NCBI GenBank assembly: GCA_019429405.1
Contig: JAHYIZ010000001.1
Location: forward strand, 1-44,034
Direction: 5' to 3'
DNA: 44,034 bases
Source: Paracoccaceae bacterium
GTDB lineage: Bacteria > Pseudomonadota > Alphaproteobacteria > Rhodobacterales > Rhodobacteraceae
Position numbers and translations under genes: made by a program. Positions 1-7,044 of this stretch are shown here, one piece after another. A model generated the notes under the pieces. The model was not told the DNA's origin and searched no databases. It worked only from the letters and a program-made list of their open reading frames with translations. How positions within the stretch are numbered: the stretch's first letter is position 1; each line of letters starts with the position of its first letter.

Positions 1-290
1 TGAACCCGCACACGCAGTTTGAGGCCGAGGCCTACATTCTGACCAAGGAAGAGGGCGGCCGCCACACGCCGTTCTTCGCCAACTACCGGCCGCAATTCTA
101 CTTCCGCACGACCGACGTGACCGGCACGGTGAAGCTGCCCGAGGGCACCGAAATGGTGATGCCGGGCGACAACCTGAAGTTCGAGGTCGAGCTGATCCAG
201 CCGATCGCGATGGAAGAAAAACTGCGCTTCGCCATCCGCGAGGGCGGCCGTACCGTCGGCGCGGGCGTCGTGTCGAAAATCATCAAGTAA
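1..290 (+). CDS. tuf: Elongation factor Tu, C-terminal part (partial)
   Basis: This is the 3' end of an elongation factor Tu gene. EF-Tu is the cytoplasmic GTPase that delivers aminoacyl-tRNA to the ribosome. The gene enters from the left edge, and the reading frame begins at base 3 with about 95 residues before the TAA stop. The visible part is domain 3: it contains [16 protein letters not shown], the TDVTG stretch, the MPGDN turn, and the terminal [12 protein letters not shown], all hallmarks of bacterial EF-Tu. It is followed 24 bases later by a textbook terminator. No tRNA-Trp or secE follows, as is often found after one tuf copy in alphaproteobacteria, so this may be the copy that ends a str-type operon; that is inference. 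Identity is very secure. The GTPase domain lies outside the window. Confidence 0.97.
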   Translation, partial: NPHTQFEAEAYILTKEEGGRHTPFFANYRPQFYFRTTDVTGTVKLPEGTEMVMPGDNLKFEVELIQPIAMEEKLRFAIREGGRTVGAGVVSKIIK

Positions 291-314
291 TCTGCCAAAA
301 GCAGAGCCTGTCAG

Positions 315-338
315 GGGCCGCCTTCGGGCGGCCCTTTT
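315..338 (+). terminator. Rho-independent terminator of tuf
   Basis: A perfect 8-bp GC stem (GGGCCGCC / GGCGGCCC) closes on a TTCG tetraloop and is followed directly by TTTT. It lies 24 bases after the tuf stop codon. This is the clearest intrinsic terminator in the window. Confidence 0.93.
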
Positions 339-453
339 GATTTTCGGGCTTCGTCATTGCCCCCGGATGTATCGACGCTTTGCGTGGCTATTTTGCGGTC
401 AAGGCGGGCGCGATGTCCGTTGCAAAATTCACCGCGGCGTTCAAGCACGATGC

Positions 454-479
454 GGTCGCCCGGTCGCAGCGGGGCGACC
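454..479 (-). terminator. Possible hairpin downstream of the GNAT gene
   Basis: GGTCGCCC and GGGCGACC form an 8-bp stem with a 10-base loop, 15 bases beyond the stop of the minus-strand acetyltransferase gene. There is no run of T, so it may be only an RNA 3'-end stabiliser. The rest of the interval between the tuf terminator and this gene (339-494) shows no recognisable gene or RNA. Confidence 0.35.
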
Positions 480-494
480 CGGCCCGGCTCAAGG

Positions 495-1079
495 TCAAAG
501 CGGGCGCACCATCACCCAAAAGCCGTCAAAGTCGAACAGCCACCGCGTGAACCGGCTGGCACGCCGCGCCCGCACGGTGAACCCCAAGCGCTCATACAGG
601 GCACGCGCACGCAGGTTTTCTTCAACAACATCAAGGCGGACGGCGCGGCACCCACGCGCTTGCGCCTCTACGCAAAGTGCCTCTAGCAAAGCAGTTCCGA
701 TACCCTGGCCGCGCATATCGGCCCGCACCGACAGGCCATCAACCACGATGCGTTCTTCGGCCATGTCCCGTGCCAGCAGGCGCAGGCAGGCGGCGCGCCA
801 CAGCCCGCCCACGCGGCCATAGACGGCAAGAAGGTCTGCCAATCCGCCCCCCACAAAAGCGCCGCCTGCCGTCCGAAACCCGGCGACGCCCAATATCGCG
901 CCGCTTGCATCGCGCGCTATCAGCACATGCGCCGGGTCAAGCACCCGCCCGATGAATTCCAGCGCCCTCGGCGTTGGCCCAAGAACCCGTGCCAGCTTGC
1001 TGCCAAAGGCAAGCCAGTAAAGTTCAGCCGCGGCGCGTCGGTCAGCGGGCGACAGGCTGCGTGCATAGACCACTTTCAT
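495..1079 (-). CDS. GNAT family N-acetyltransferase
   Basis: A 194-residue protein of the GCN5-related acetyltransferase fold, which transfers an acyl group from acyl-CoA to an amine. The acetyl-CoA binding motif A is visible as VRADMRGQGIGTALLEAL (R123-x-x-G126-x-G128), and a typical C-terminal ENLRARALYERLGF segment follows. The substrate cannot be told from sequence. The frame stays open upstream for 66 more codons, but that stretch looks non-coding (rich in Arg, His and Cys). The ATG at 1077-1079 opens the conserved part and has AAAGG about seven bases upstream, so it was chosen. It is divergent from the AzlC gene, with about 196 bp between them. Family assignment is firm; the role is unknown. 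Confidence 0.9.
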   Translation of the reverse strand: MKVVYARSLSPADRRAAAELYWLAFGSKLARVLGPTPRALEFIGRVLDPAHVLIARDASGAILGVAGFRTAGGAFVGGGLADLLAVYGRVGGLWRAACLRLLARDMAEERIVVDGLSVRADMRGQGIGTALLEALCVEAQARGCRAVRLDVVEENLRARALYERLGFTVRARRASRFTRWLFDFDGFWVMVRPL

Positions 1080-1275
1080 CGCACACCTTTTGCGAACGAA
1101 ACCGCGGTGGCGGCAGCATCGGGGGTGACCAATGGGTTCCGCAACCACGCTGCCAAAGCAGCTAAAGTTTGTGCGCCGCCAACCGTTGTGAGACTTGCAC
1201 CCCGCACGCTGCCCCGCTTGCATCCGCCACCTGGTGCAATATGACTGGCCCATTCGCGCAGGAAAGCCAAGCCGC

Positions 1276-1986
1276 ATGCCCAGATCTTCTGTTTCCGCCG
1301 CCTATTGGCTTGGTTTTCGCCACAGCCTGCCGTTTCTGCTTGTCATCATTCCGTTCGGTTTGCTGTTCGGCGTCGCGGCCAGCGAGGCCGGGTTCAACCT
1401 GACCGAAGTCATGGGCTTTTCGGTGTTGGTGATCGCGGGTGCCTCGCAGTTCGCTGCCGTGCAACTGATGGTGGACAACGCGCCAGTGGTGATGGTGCTG
1501 GCGACCTCGTTGGCGGTCAATCTGCGGATGGCGATGTATTCAGCGTCTCTGGCCCCGCACCTTGGCGCGGCTCTGACGTGGCAAAAGGCGCTTGCCGCCT
1601 ATTTCATGGTCGATCAGACCTACGCACTGGCGATTCAGGAATATGAGCGCCGCCCCTCCCGCACATTGCCCGAAAAGATCGCCTATTACGCGGGTGTTTG
1701 CACGCCCGTGTGCCCGCAATGGTATGCCATGACCCTTGTTGGCGCCACCGTCGGCAAGGCCATTCCGCCGCAATTCGCGCTCGATTTCGCGGTGCCGATC
1801 ACCTTTTTGGCCATGCTCGCGCCAATGCTGCGCAGCCTCGCGCATGTGGCGGCAGCGACCGTTTCGGTGGCCATGGCGCTGCTGTTGGCATTTCTGCCGG
1901 GCGGGGTGGGCTTGCTGATCGCCGCAGCTGCCGCAATGTTTACCGGCGCCCAAGTCGAGCTTTGGCAACAACGGAGGCGGCTATGA
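1276..1986 (+). CDS. azlC: AzlC family branched-chain amino acid exporter, large subunit
   Basis: An inner-membrane protein of 236 residues and the large partner of the two-component AzlCD exporter for branched-chain amino acids and analogues. The start SVSAAYWLGFRHSLPF, then IIPFGLLFGV and VIAGASQFAAVQLM, match the AzlC signature, with several hydrophobic segments across the length. ATG 1276 was chosen because the family N-terminus begins there and AGGAAAG lies about nine bases upstream. The frame opens earlier, but the extra residues are unlike the family. The 3' end overlaps azlD by ATGA, so the two subunits should be translationally coupled. The transported substrate in this strain is inferred from the family only. 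Confidence 0.93.
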   Translation: MPRSSVSAAYWLGFRHSLPFLLVIIPFGLLFGVAASEAGFNLTEVMGFSVLVIAGASQFAAVQLMVDNAPVVMVLATSLAVNLRMAMYSASLAPHLGAALTWQKALAAYFMVDQTYALAIQEYERRPSRTLPEKIAYYAGVCTPVCPQWYAMTLVGATVGKAIPPQFALDFAVPITFLAMLAPMLRSLAHVAAATVSVAMALLLAFLPGGVGLLIAAAAAMFTGAQVELWQQRRRL

Positions 1987-2312
1987 AATATTCAGCCGCC
2001 GAGATCTGGCTGGTCATCGTCGGCCTTGGTATCGGCACGTTTCTGTTGCGATTTTCGTTTCTGGGGATGATCGGCAACTGCCCGCTGCCCGAATGGGCGC
2101 TGCGCTATCTGCGCTATACGCCGGTTGCCGTGCTGCCGGGTCTGGTGGCACCGCTGGTGATTTGGCCTGCGGCCACAGGCGGGGCCTTTGACGTGCCTCG
2201 GTTCCTGGCAGCGTTGGCAACGGTAGGTATCGGCATCGTCACGCGCAACAACCTCGCAGGGATCGTTGGCGGTCTGGCGGTGCTGTATCTGGCGCTGTTC
2301 AGCCTAGTGTAG
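1983..2312 (+). CDS. azlD: AzlD family branched-chain amino acid exporter, small subunit
   Basis: A 109-residue, strongly hydrophobic protein with about four membrane segments. It contains the family features GIGTFLLRFSF, the central LRYTPVAVLPGLVAP and the late TRNNLAGIVGGLAVL. AzlD works with AzlC as a two-subunit efflux permease. Its ATG overlaps the azlC stop in an ATGA junction, and its own stop lies close to the stop of the convergent lipoprotein gene; the 3' ends overlap by 14 bases. Length and order match azlCD pairs elsewhere. Confidence 0.92.
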   Translation: MKYSAAEIWLVIVGLGIGTFLLRFSFLGMIGNCPLPEWALRYLRYTPVAVLPGLVAPLVIWPAATGGAFDVPRFLAALATVGIGIVTRNNLAGIVGGLAVLYLALFSLV

Positions 2313-2928
2313 GCGCCACGCCTGCGCGCAACTCAGCCGGGGTCACCATCAGGACGCCCGAATTGTCATCGGGGTCGCCGTCATAGTGCTCAGAGCTGAT
2401 CACGCCCGGCAGCTCTCCAAATGCGCGTGACAGCGATTTGGGGAACATCGTTGTCTTGATGCCCTCAAAGCCCGGCAGGCCGCTCAGCACGGTCGAGACC
2501 GAATTCGAACAAAACGCCTTGGGCACCGCACCATAGGCTTCAACCTCGGCGCGCAGCGCTTCGGCAACCTCAAGCGAAACCGGAATTGTCTGTTCCAGCA
2601 CCCAATAGGTCACGCGGGCGTGGTAATCGATGTAGAACGTATACATCTGGTCGGTGATGCCATAATGCACATCGTTCCGCTCGGGTACAAAGGGGTGATA
2701 CCAGGTGCCCGCCGGGTCGAACAGAACGCGCTGCGTGCCGTTGATGATCAGCGCCGAATGCTCGCCTGCACCGTTTTCGACATTGATCACCGTGAACAGC
2801 GTGATCGACGGCGATTCCTTGCTCGAATAGACCGCACGCGCCACGGCATCATCAGGTGCCCATACCGGTTCGGCGCCACAGGCTGCCAGAAACAGCGGCA
2901 AGAACAGAAGGACAAGCAAGCGGCGCAT
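2299..2928 (-). CDS. Conserved lipoprotein of unknown function
   Basis: A 209-residue predicted lipoprotein. The N-terminus has two arginines, a hydrophobic run and the lipobox LAAC, so Cys18 should be lipidated after signal peptidase II cleavage and the protein anchored to a membrane. The body carries ITLFTVINVENGAGEHSALII, FDPAGTWYHP and a late CSNSVSTVLSGL. A Ser-containing GEHSALI turn and the His and Cys segments resemble proteins conserved in Rhodobacterales, but I do not recognise a defined catalytic family. ATG 2926-2928 is supported by the signal peptide and a GGAG about ten bases upstream. The cytochrome oxidase micro-gene lies just upstream on the same strand. Confidence 0.8.
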   Translation of the reverse strand: MRRLLVLLFLPLFLAACGAEPVWAPDDAVARAVYSSKESPSITLFTVINVENGAGEHSALIINGTQRVLFDPAGTWYHPFVPERNDVHYGITDQMYTFYIDYHARVTYWVLEQTIPVSLEVAEALRAEVEAYGAVPKAFCSNSVSTVLSGLPGFEGIKTTMFPKSLSRAFGELPGVISSEHYDGDPDDNSGVLMVTPAELRAGVAPTLG

Positions 2929-2951
2929 GGCAGGGCTCCGGGTTCGGACGT

Positions 2952-3086
2952 TCAACCGTTTACGATCGCGAGGAACACCAAAAACACCGCGATAGCAATG
3001 GATGCGCGCTTGCTGAAGGTAATGAATCCGGCAAAGGTGCGCTCTTGCGCCGCAGTGTTCATCCCGCCTGCCGTGTGTTCGCCCAT
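2952..3086 (-). CDS. aa3-type cytochrome c oxidase subunit IV (44 residues)
   Basis: A very small gene encoding 44 residues, read directly from the minus strand. The protein has a polar N-terminus (GEHTAGGMNTAAQE), then RTFAGFITFSKRASI and one membrane helix IAIAVFLVFLAIV. This matches the bacterial aa3 oxidase subunit IV family (PF07835 type), which packs as a single helix against the oxidase core. GGGAGAA lies about seven bases before the ATG, a strong ribosome binding site. It sits 23 bp upstream of the lipoprotein gene and probably shares its transcript. The other oxidase subunits are not in this window, which is usual for this micro-gene. It is easily missed by gene callers. Confidence 0.85.
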   Translation of the reverse strand: MGEHTAGGMNTAAQERTFAGFITFSKRASIAIAVFLVFLAIVNG

Positions 3087-3147
3087 GATGTTCTCCCTCG
3101 TCGATCTGATCCAGTTTCAGACGATCTAGCAAATCTGCGGCAAACTG

Positions 3148-4206
3148 TCACGCCCCGGCGTGCGCTTCAACGGCCTGCCAAAGCCAGACCCCATCGCCAC
3201 GAGGTTTCCGCGTTGCGCGGCCGGTTTGCAGCAGGTGGTTCAGATGTGCCACCGTTTCGACCAGCGCCAGCCCGTATTCCGCCTCGCCAATGCTGCGCCG
3301 GAAGAGCGCCGGGAAACACGCGCAGGCGGTGCGCGGTTCGGCCAGCAACAATTGCAGCCGCGCCAAGCCCTTGTGGTGGCCTTCGACCATCTGCGCCAAC
3401 CGTCTTGGCAACCCGGTGAACGGCGTCTTGTGGCCGGGCAACACGAGGTGCCGATCTTGCGCGAATTGCGCAAGATGCGCGCAAGAGGCCAGCCAGTCAC
3501 CCACCGGGTCGGCATCGGGTTCGGTTGCATAAACGCCGAGGTTGGCGCTGATCGAGGGCAAAAGCTGATCGCCCCCGATCACAAGATTGTCATCAAGGCT
3601 CCAGAGTGTCGCGTGCTCGGGGGCGTGGCCGTTGCCGACCCGCACGTGCCAGTTTCGCCCGCCCGCACTGATCACCTCGCCCTCGGCAATGCGGCGGTAG
3701 CCGAGCGGCAGCGGGTGCACCATGTCGCAAAAGTTGAAGGCGCGCTCGGTCGCGCGGCGCGCAAGCAGCGCGGGGTCCATCCCCGCCGCCTGCCAGTATG
3801 CGAGCGTTTCGGCCACCGGCACGGGTTGTTCGTCCAGCACAAGCATGCGCGCGAACAGCCAGCTTGTGCGGGTGGTCCAAAGTGCTGCGCCGCGTGCCTG
3901 AAACCAGCCGGCAAGGCCGATATGGTCGGGGTGGTAATGCGTGACCAGCACCCGCGTCACCGGCTTGCCCGCCAGCGGCCCCGCCAGCAAGGCAGCCCAG
4001 ATCGCGCGCGCCTCGGGCGTATCCATGCCGGGGTCAACCACGGTCCAGCCATCGCCATCGTCCAGCGCATAGGCGTTGACATGGTTCAGCACCATCGGCA
4101 GCGGCAACCGCAGCCAGAGCACCCCCGGCGCTACCTCGTGCGCGCCACCATGCTCGGGCGGATCAGGCCATGGGTGGTGCACCGCAGCCATGCCCGCGCC
4201 ATCCAT
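3148..4206 (-). CDS. Metallo-beta-lactamase fold hydrolase
   Basis: A 352-residue metal hydrolase. The zinc site THYHPDH is present (H90, H92, D94, H95), with GNGHAPEH and GGDQLLP later and a closing PGHKTPF histidine. A C-terminal winged-helix-like domain (ALFRRSIGEAEYGLALVETVAHLNHLL) follows, as in LACTB2-like proteins. These act on thioesters, lactones or nucleic acids. ATG 4206 overlaps the stop of the upstream acyl-CoA dehydrogenase (TGATG); a GTG at 4209 and an ATG at 4191 are alternatives. Coupling to the dehydrogenase suggests a role on acyl-CoA or thioester products, but this is inference. Fold assignment is secure; the substrate is unknown. Confidence 0.88.
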   Translation of the reverse strand: MDGAGMAAVHHPWPDPPEHGGAHEVAPGVLWLRLPLPMVLNHVNAYALDDGDGWTVVDPGMDTPEARAIWAALLAGPLAGKPVTRVLVTHYHPDHIGLAGWFQARGAALWTTRTSWLFARMLVLDEQPVPVAETLAYWQAAGMDPALLARRATERAFNFCDMVHPLPLGYRRIAEGEVISAGGRNWHVRVGNGHAPEHATLWSLDDNLVIGGDQLLPSISANLGVYATEPDADPVGDWLASCAHLAQFAQDRHLVLPGHKTPFTGLPRRLAQMVEGHHKGLARLQLLLAEPRTACACFPALFRRSIGEAEYGLALVETVAHLNHLLQTGRATRKPRGDGVWLWQAVEAHAGA

Positions 4207-5897
4207 CACAGCGCCAGATCCTCGGGCGTGAGCGCAAACAGCCCCTCGGCGCCTTCGCGCGCCTCGGCCAGCGCGGCCGCGTATTGCGGCAGCAGGCGGC
4301 GAATGTAGACCGCGGCCAGCGCCGAACGCGGCCCCGTGCCACCCTCGGCCACCGCCGCGCGCAGGTGGTAATGCGCCCCCAGCACCCGCGCAAAGGCGCG
4401 CAGATAGGGCACGGCGCCGGCGAAGCGATCTTCCATGCCCTGCGCTACCAGCACTTCGGTTGCCTCGCGCAGGGTTTCCGCCGCCGTCCAGACATCCTCG
4501 GCCAGTTGCGGCAGCAGCGCGCGCGCCGACTCGGCGTCATCTTCAACCTCTTGCAGCAGGCGAAACGCCGCCTCGCCGCCATCCATCATCTTGCGGCCCA
4601 CCAGATCCATCGCCTGAATGCCGTTGGTGCCCTCATAGATCGCCGTCACCCGCACGTCGCGGTAGAACTGCGCCGCACCCGTTTCCTCAATATAGCCCAT
4701 GCCGCCATGCACCTGAACGCAGGTTTCCGATACGTTCATGCCCACATCGGTGCCGTAGGCCTTGGCAATCGGCGTCAGCAACGCCGCGCGCGCGGCCCAA
4801 TCCGCCTCGCCCGTCGCCCGCCCCAGATCGAGCGCCACGGCGCAGGAAAGCGCAATGGCGCGGGCGGCAAAGACCTCGGCCTTCATCGTCACCAGCATCC
4901 GGCGCACATCGGCATGGTTGATGATCGGCCCCATCTGGGCGCGCTCGCGCGCGTATTCTAGCGCCTTTTGATAGGCCGCCTCGGCCACCCCCACGCCCTG
5001 CACCCCCACCGCAAGGCGCGCGTTGTTCATCATGGTGAACATCGCGGCAAGGCCCTTGTGCGGCTCGCCCACCAGCCATCCCTTCGCGCCGTCATAGGCC
5101 ATCACGCAGGTCGGCGAGCCGTGCAGGCCCAGCTTGTGTTCAAGGCTGACGACCTTGAGGCTGTTGGCCACGCCGGGGTTGCCCTTGGCATCGGGCAGGA
5201 ACTTCGGCACCATAAACAGGCTGATCCCGCGCGTGCCGGGCGCCGCATCGGGCAGCCGCGCCAGCACGAGGTGGCAAACGTTTTCGGTCAGGTCGCTGTC
5301 GCCCCAGGTAATGAAGATCTTTTGCCCGGTCACCGCATAGGTGCCGTCGCCCAGCGGTTCGGCCTTGCTGCGCAATGCACCCACATCGGTGCCCGCCTGC
5401 GGCTCGGTCAGGTTCATCGTGCCCGACCATTCGCCTGAAATCAGTTTGGGCAGATAGAGCGCCTTTATCTCGTCGCTGGCGTGGTGCTCCAGCGCCTCGA
5501 TCTGGCCCTGCGTCAAGAGCGCATTCAGCTGCAGCGGCAGGCAGGCGCCCGACATCATGTCGTTCACCACCATGTTGAGCGTTTGCGGCAGGCCCATGCC
5601 GCCGTGCCCTGCCGCAGCCGCAACCGCCACCCAGCCGCCCTCGGCAATGGCCGCGAACCCCTCCTTGAAACCGGGAGATGACCGCACCACCCCGTTTTCC
5701 AGCCGCGCCGGGGTCAGATCGCCCGCCCGCTGAAGCGGCGCAAGCACCTCATCACACATTCGCCCGGCACCATCGAGAATCGCTTCGACCATGTCGGGCG
5801 TTGCCTCGGCAAAGCGTTCAGTGGCGGCGACAGGCGCCAGCGGCACCACCGCGTCGAGAATAAAGCGGAACTCGCCCACTGGTGAACGATATGGCAT
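4206..5897 (-). CDS. Acyl-CoA dehydrogenase, DmdC-like long form
   Basis: A 563-residue FAD flavoprotein that introduces a trans-2 double bond into an acyl-CoA and passes electrons to ETF. The MPYRSPVGEFRFIL start, the LTEPQAGTDVGAL and FITWGDSDL core motifs, QVHGGMGY, and the catalytic glutamate in YEGTNGIQA (about residue 422) are all visible. A C-terminal extension of about 100 residues places it in the roughly 590-residue class that includes 3-methylmercaptopropionyl-CoA dehydrogenase (DmdC); close paralogues use other acyl-CoAs. ATG 5897 fits the family start and has GAGGGAGAG just upstream. The metallo-beta-lactamase gene follows with an overlapping start. ETF:ubiquinone oxidoreductase at 38786 is its probable electron outlet. 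Whether the substrate is a DMSP product is open. Confidence 0.92.
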   Translation of the reverse strand: MPYRSPVGEFRFILDAVVPLAPVAATERFAEATPDMVEAILDGAGRMCDEVLAPLQRAGDLTPARLENGVVRSSPGFKEGFAAIAEGGWVAVAAAAGHGGMGLPQTLNMVVNDMMSGACLPLQLNALLTQGQIEALEHHASDEIKALYLPKLISGEWSGTMNLTEPQAGTDVGALRSKAEPLGDGTYAVTGQKIFITWGDSDLTENVCHLVLARLPDAAPGTRGISLFMVPKFLPDAKGNPGVANSLKVVSLEHKLGLHGSPTCVMAYDGAKGWLVGEPHKGLAAMFTMMNNARLAVGVQGVGVAEAAYQKALEYARERAQMGPIINHADVRRMLVTMKAEVFAARAIALSCAVALDLGRATGEADWAARAALLTPIAKAYGTDVGMNVSETCVQVHGGMGYIEETGAAQFYRDVRVTAIYEGTNGIQAMDLVGRKMMDGGEAAFRLLQEVEDDAESARALLPQLAEDVWTAAETLREATEVLVAQGMEDRFAGAVPYLRAFARVLGAHYHLRAAVAEGGTGPRSALAAVYIRRLLPQYAAALAEAREGAEGLFALTPEDLAL

Positions 5898-6004
5898 GGC
5901 TCTCTCCCTCGCTCGCACCTTGGCAACGGGTGCCCTGGCGCATATGGCTTTCCCAAACGGTAGCCCAAGCCCGCCCCCGAAACACCATCAACGCAGCGTC
6001 ACGA

Positions 6005-6961
6005 ATGACCGAAGCAAAAGCAACCCGACTGATCGCCCCGGACGCGGCGGGCCTGTCTGACGCCGCGGCATTGCTGCGCGCGGGCGATCTGGTCGCCTTC
6101 CCCACCGAAACCGTTTACGGCCTTGGCGGCGACGCAAGGAACGATCACGCGGTGGCGCGGATTTTCGAGGCCAAGGGGCGGCCCCGGTTCAACCCGCTGA
6201 TCGTGCATCTGCCCGACGTGGCCCAAGCGCGCGCCTTCGCGCATTTCTCGCCCGATGCCGAACGGCTGGCGGCGGCCTTCTGGCCCGGCCCGCTGACGCT
6301 GGTTTTGCCGCTGCGCGAGGGCTCGGGCCTGTCGCCATTGGTGACGGCGGGCAATGATAGCGTAGCGATACGGGTGCCCGCGCACCCGGTGGCGCAGGCT
6401 TTGTTGCTGGCGTTCGGCGGCCCGCTGGCGGCACCCTCGGCCAACCCTTCCGGCAAGGTCAGCCCAACGCGGGCGGCGCATGTTCTGGCTGGCCTTGCGG
6501 GGCGTATTGCCGCAGTGGTCGATGGCGGGCCCTGCGACGTGGGGCTGGAAAGCAGCATTGTGGCGCTTGATCCCGCCCGGCTCTTGCGCCCCGGCGGGCT
6601 GCCCGCCGAAGCCATTGAAGCCTGCCTTGGCGCGCCGCTGGCCACCTGCGCCGACCCGGCCCGACCGCTTGCCCCCGGCCAGCTTCCATCGCATTACGCG
6701 CCTGCCGCAAGCTTGCGGATGAATGCCCACGCGCCACGGCCCGGCGAGGTCTGGATCGGCTTTGGCGCCTCGGAAGGCGCCGATCTTTCGCTTTCTGCCT
6801 CTGGCGACCTCGTCGAAGCCGCCGCCACCCTGTTTCACGCCCTGCGTGAGGCTGACGCGGTTGCAGGCCCTGCGGGGCACATTGCCGTGGCCCCGATCCC
6901 CGACCATGGCTTGGGGCGCGCCATCAACGACCGGCTGCGCCGCGCGGCGGCACCCCGCTAG
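6005..6961 (+). CDS. L-threonylcarbamoyladenylate synthase (Sua5/YwlC type)
   Basis: A 318-residue cytosolic enzyme that makes threonylcarbamoyl-AMP from threonine, bicarbonate and ATP, the first step of t6A37 tRNA modification. The YrdC domain shows FPTETVYGLGGDA, KGRPRFNPL (57-65) and APSANPSG with S145-x-N147. A linker ending PLAPGQLPSHYAP leads to the Sua5 C-terminal domain, so this is the long Sua5 form, not the short TsaC. The frame opens upstream of 6005, but the earlier residues overlap the divergent dehydrogenase's promoter region; ATG 6005 fits the family start. It is divergently transcribed from the acyl-CoA dehydrogenase and stands alone before the secretion locus. Confidence 0.93.
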   Translation: MTEAKATRLIAPDAAGLSDAAALLRAGDLVAFPTETVYGLGGDARNDHAVARIFEAKGRPRFNPLIVHLPDVAQARAFAHFSPDAERLAAAFWPGPLTLVLPLREGSGLSPLVTAGNDSVAIRVPAHPVAQALLLAFGGPLAAPSANPSGKVSPTRAAHVLAGLAGRIAAVVDGGPCDVGLESSIVALDPARLLRPGGLPAEAIEACLGAPLATCADPARPLAPGQLPSHYAPAASLRMNAHAPRPGEVWIGFGASEGADLSLSASGDLVEAAATLFHALREADAVAGPAGHIAVAPIPDHGLGRAINDRLRRAAAPR

Positions 6962-7044
6962 GGGCCGCCACGGACCCTTTCATCTGATCACGAGATTTCA
7001 ATACTTCGGCGCCTACACCGTAGAAAGTTGGAAGGTGTGGCGCG

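Noticed and set aside
339-494. Search for tRNA-Trp after tuf
   Set aside because: No acceptor stem or T-loop pattern is seen.
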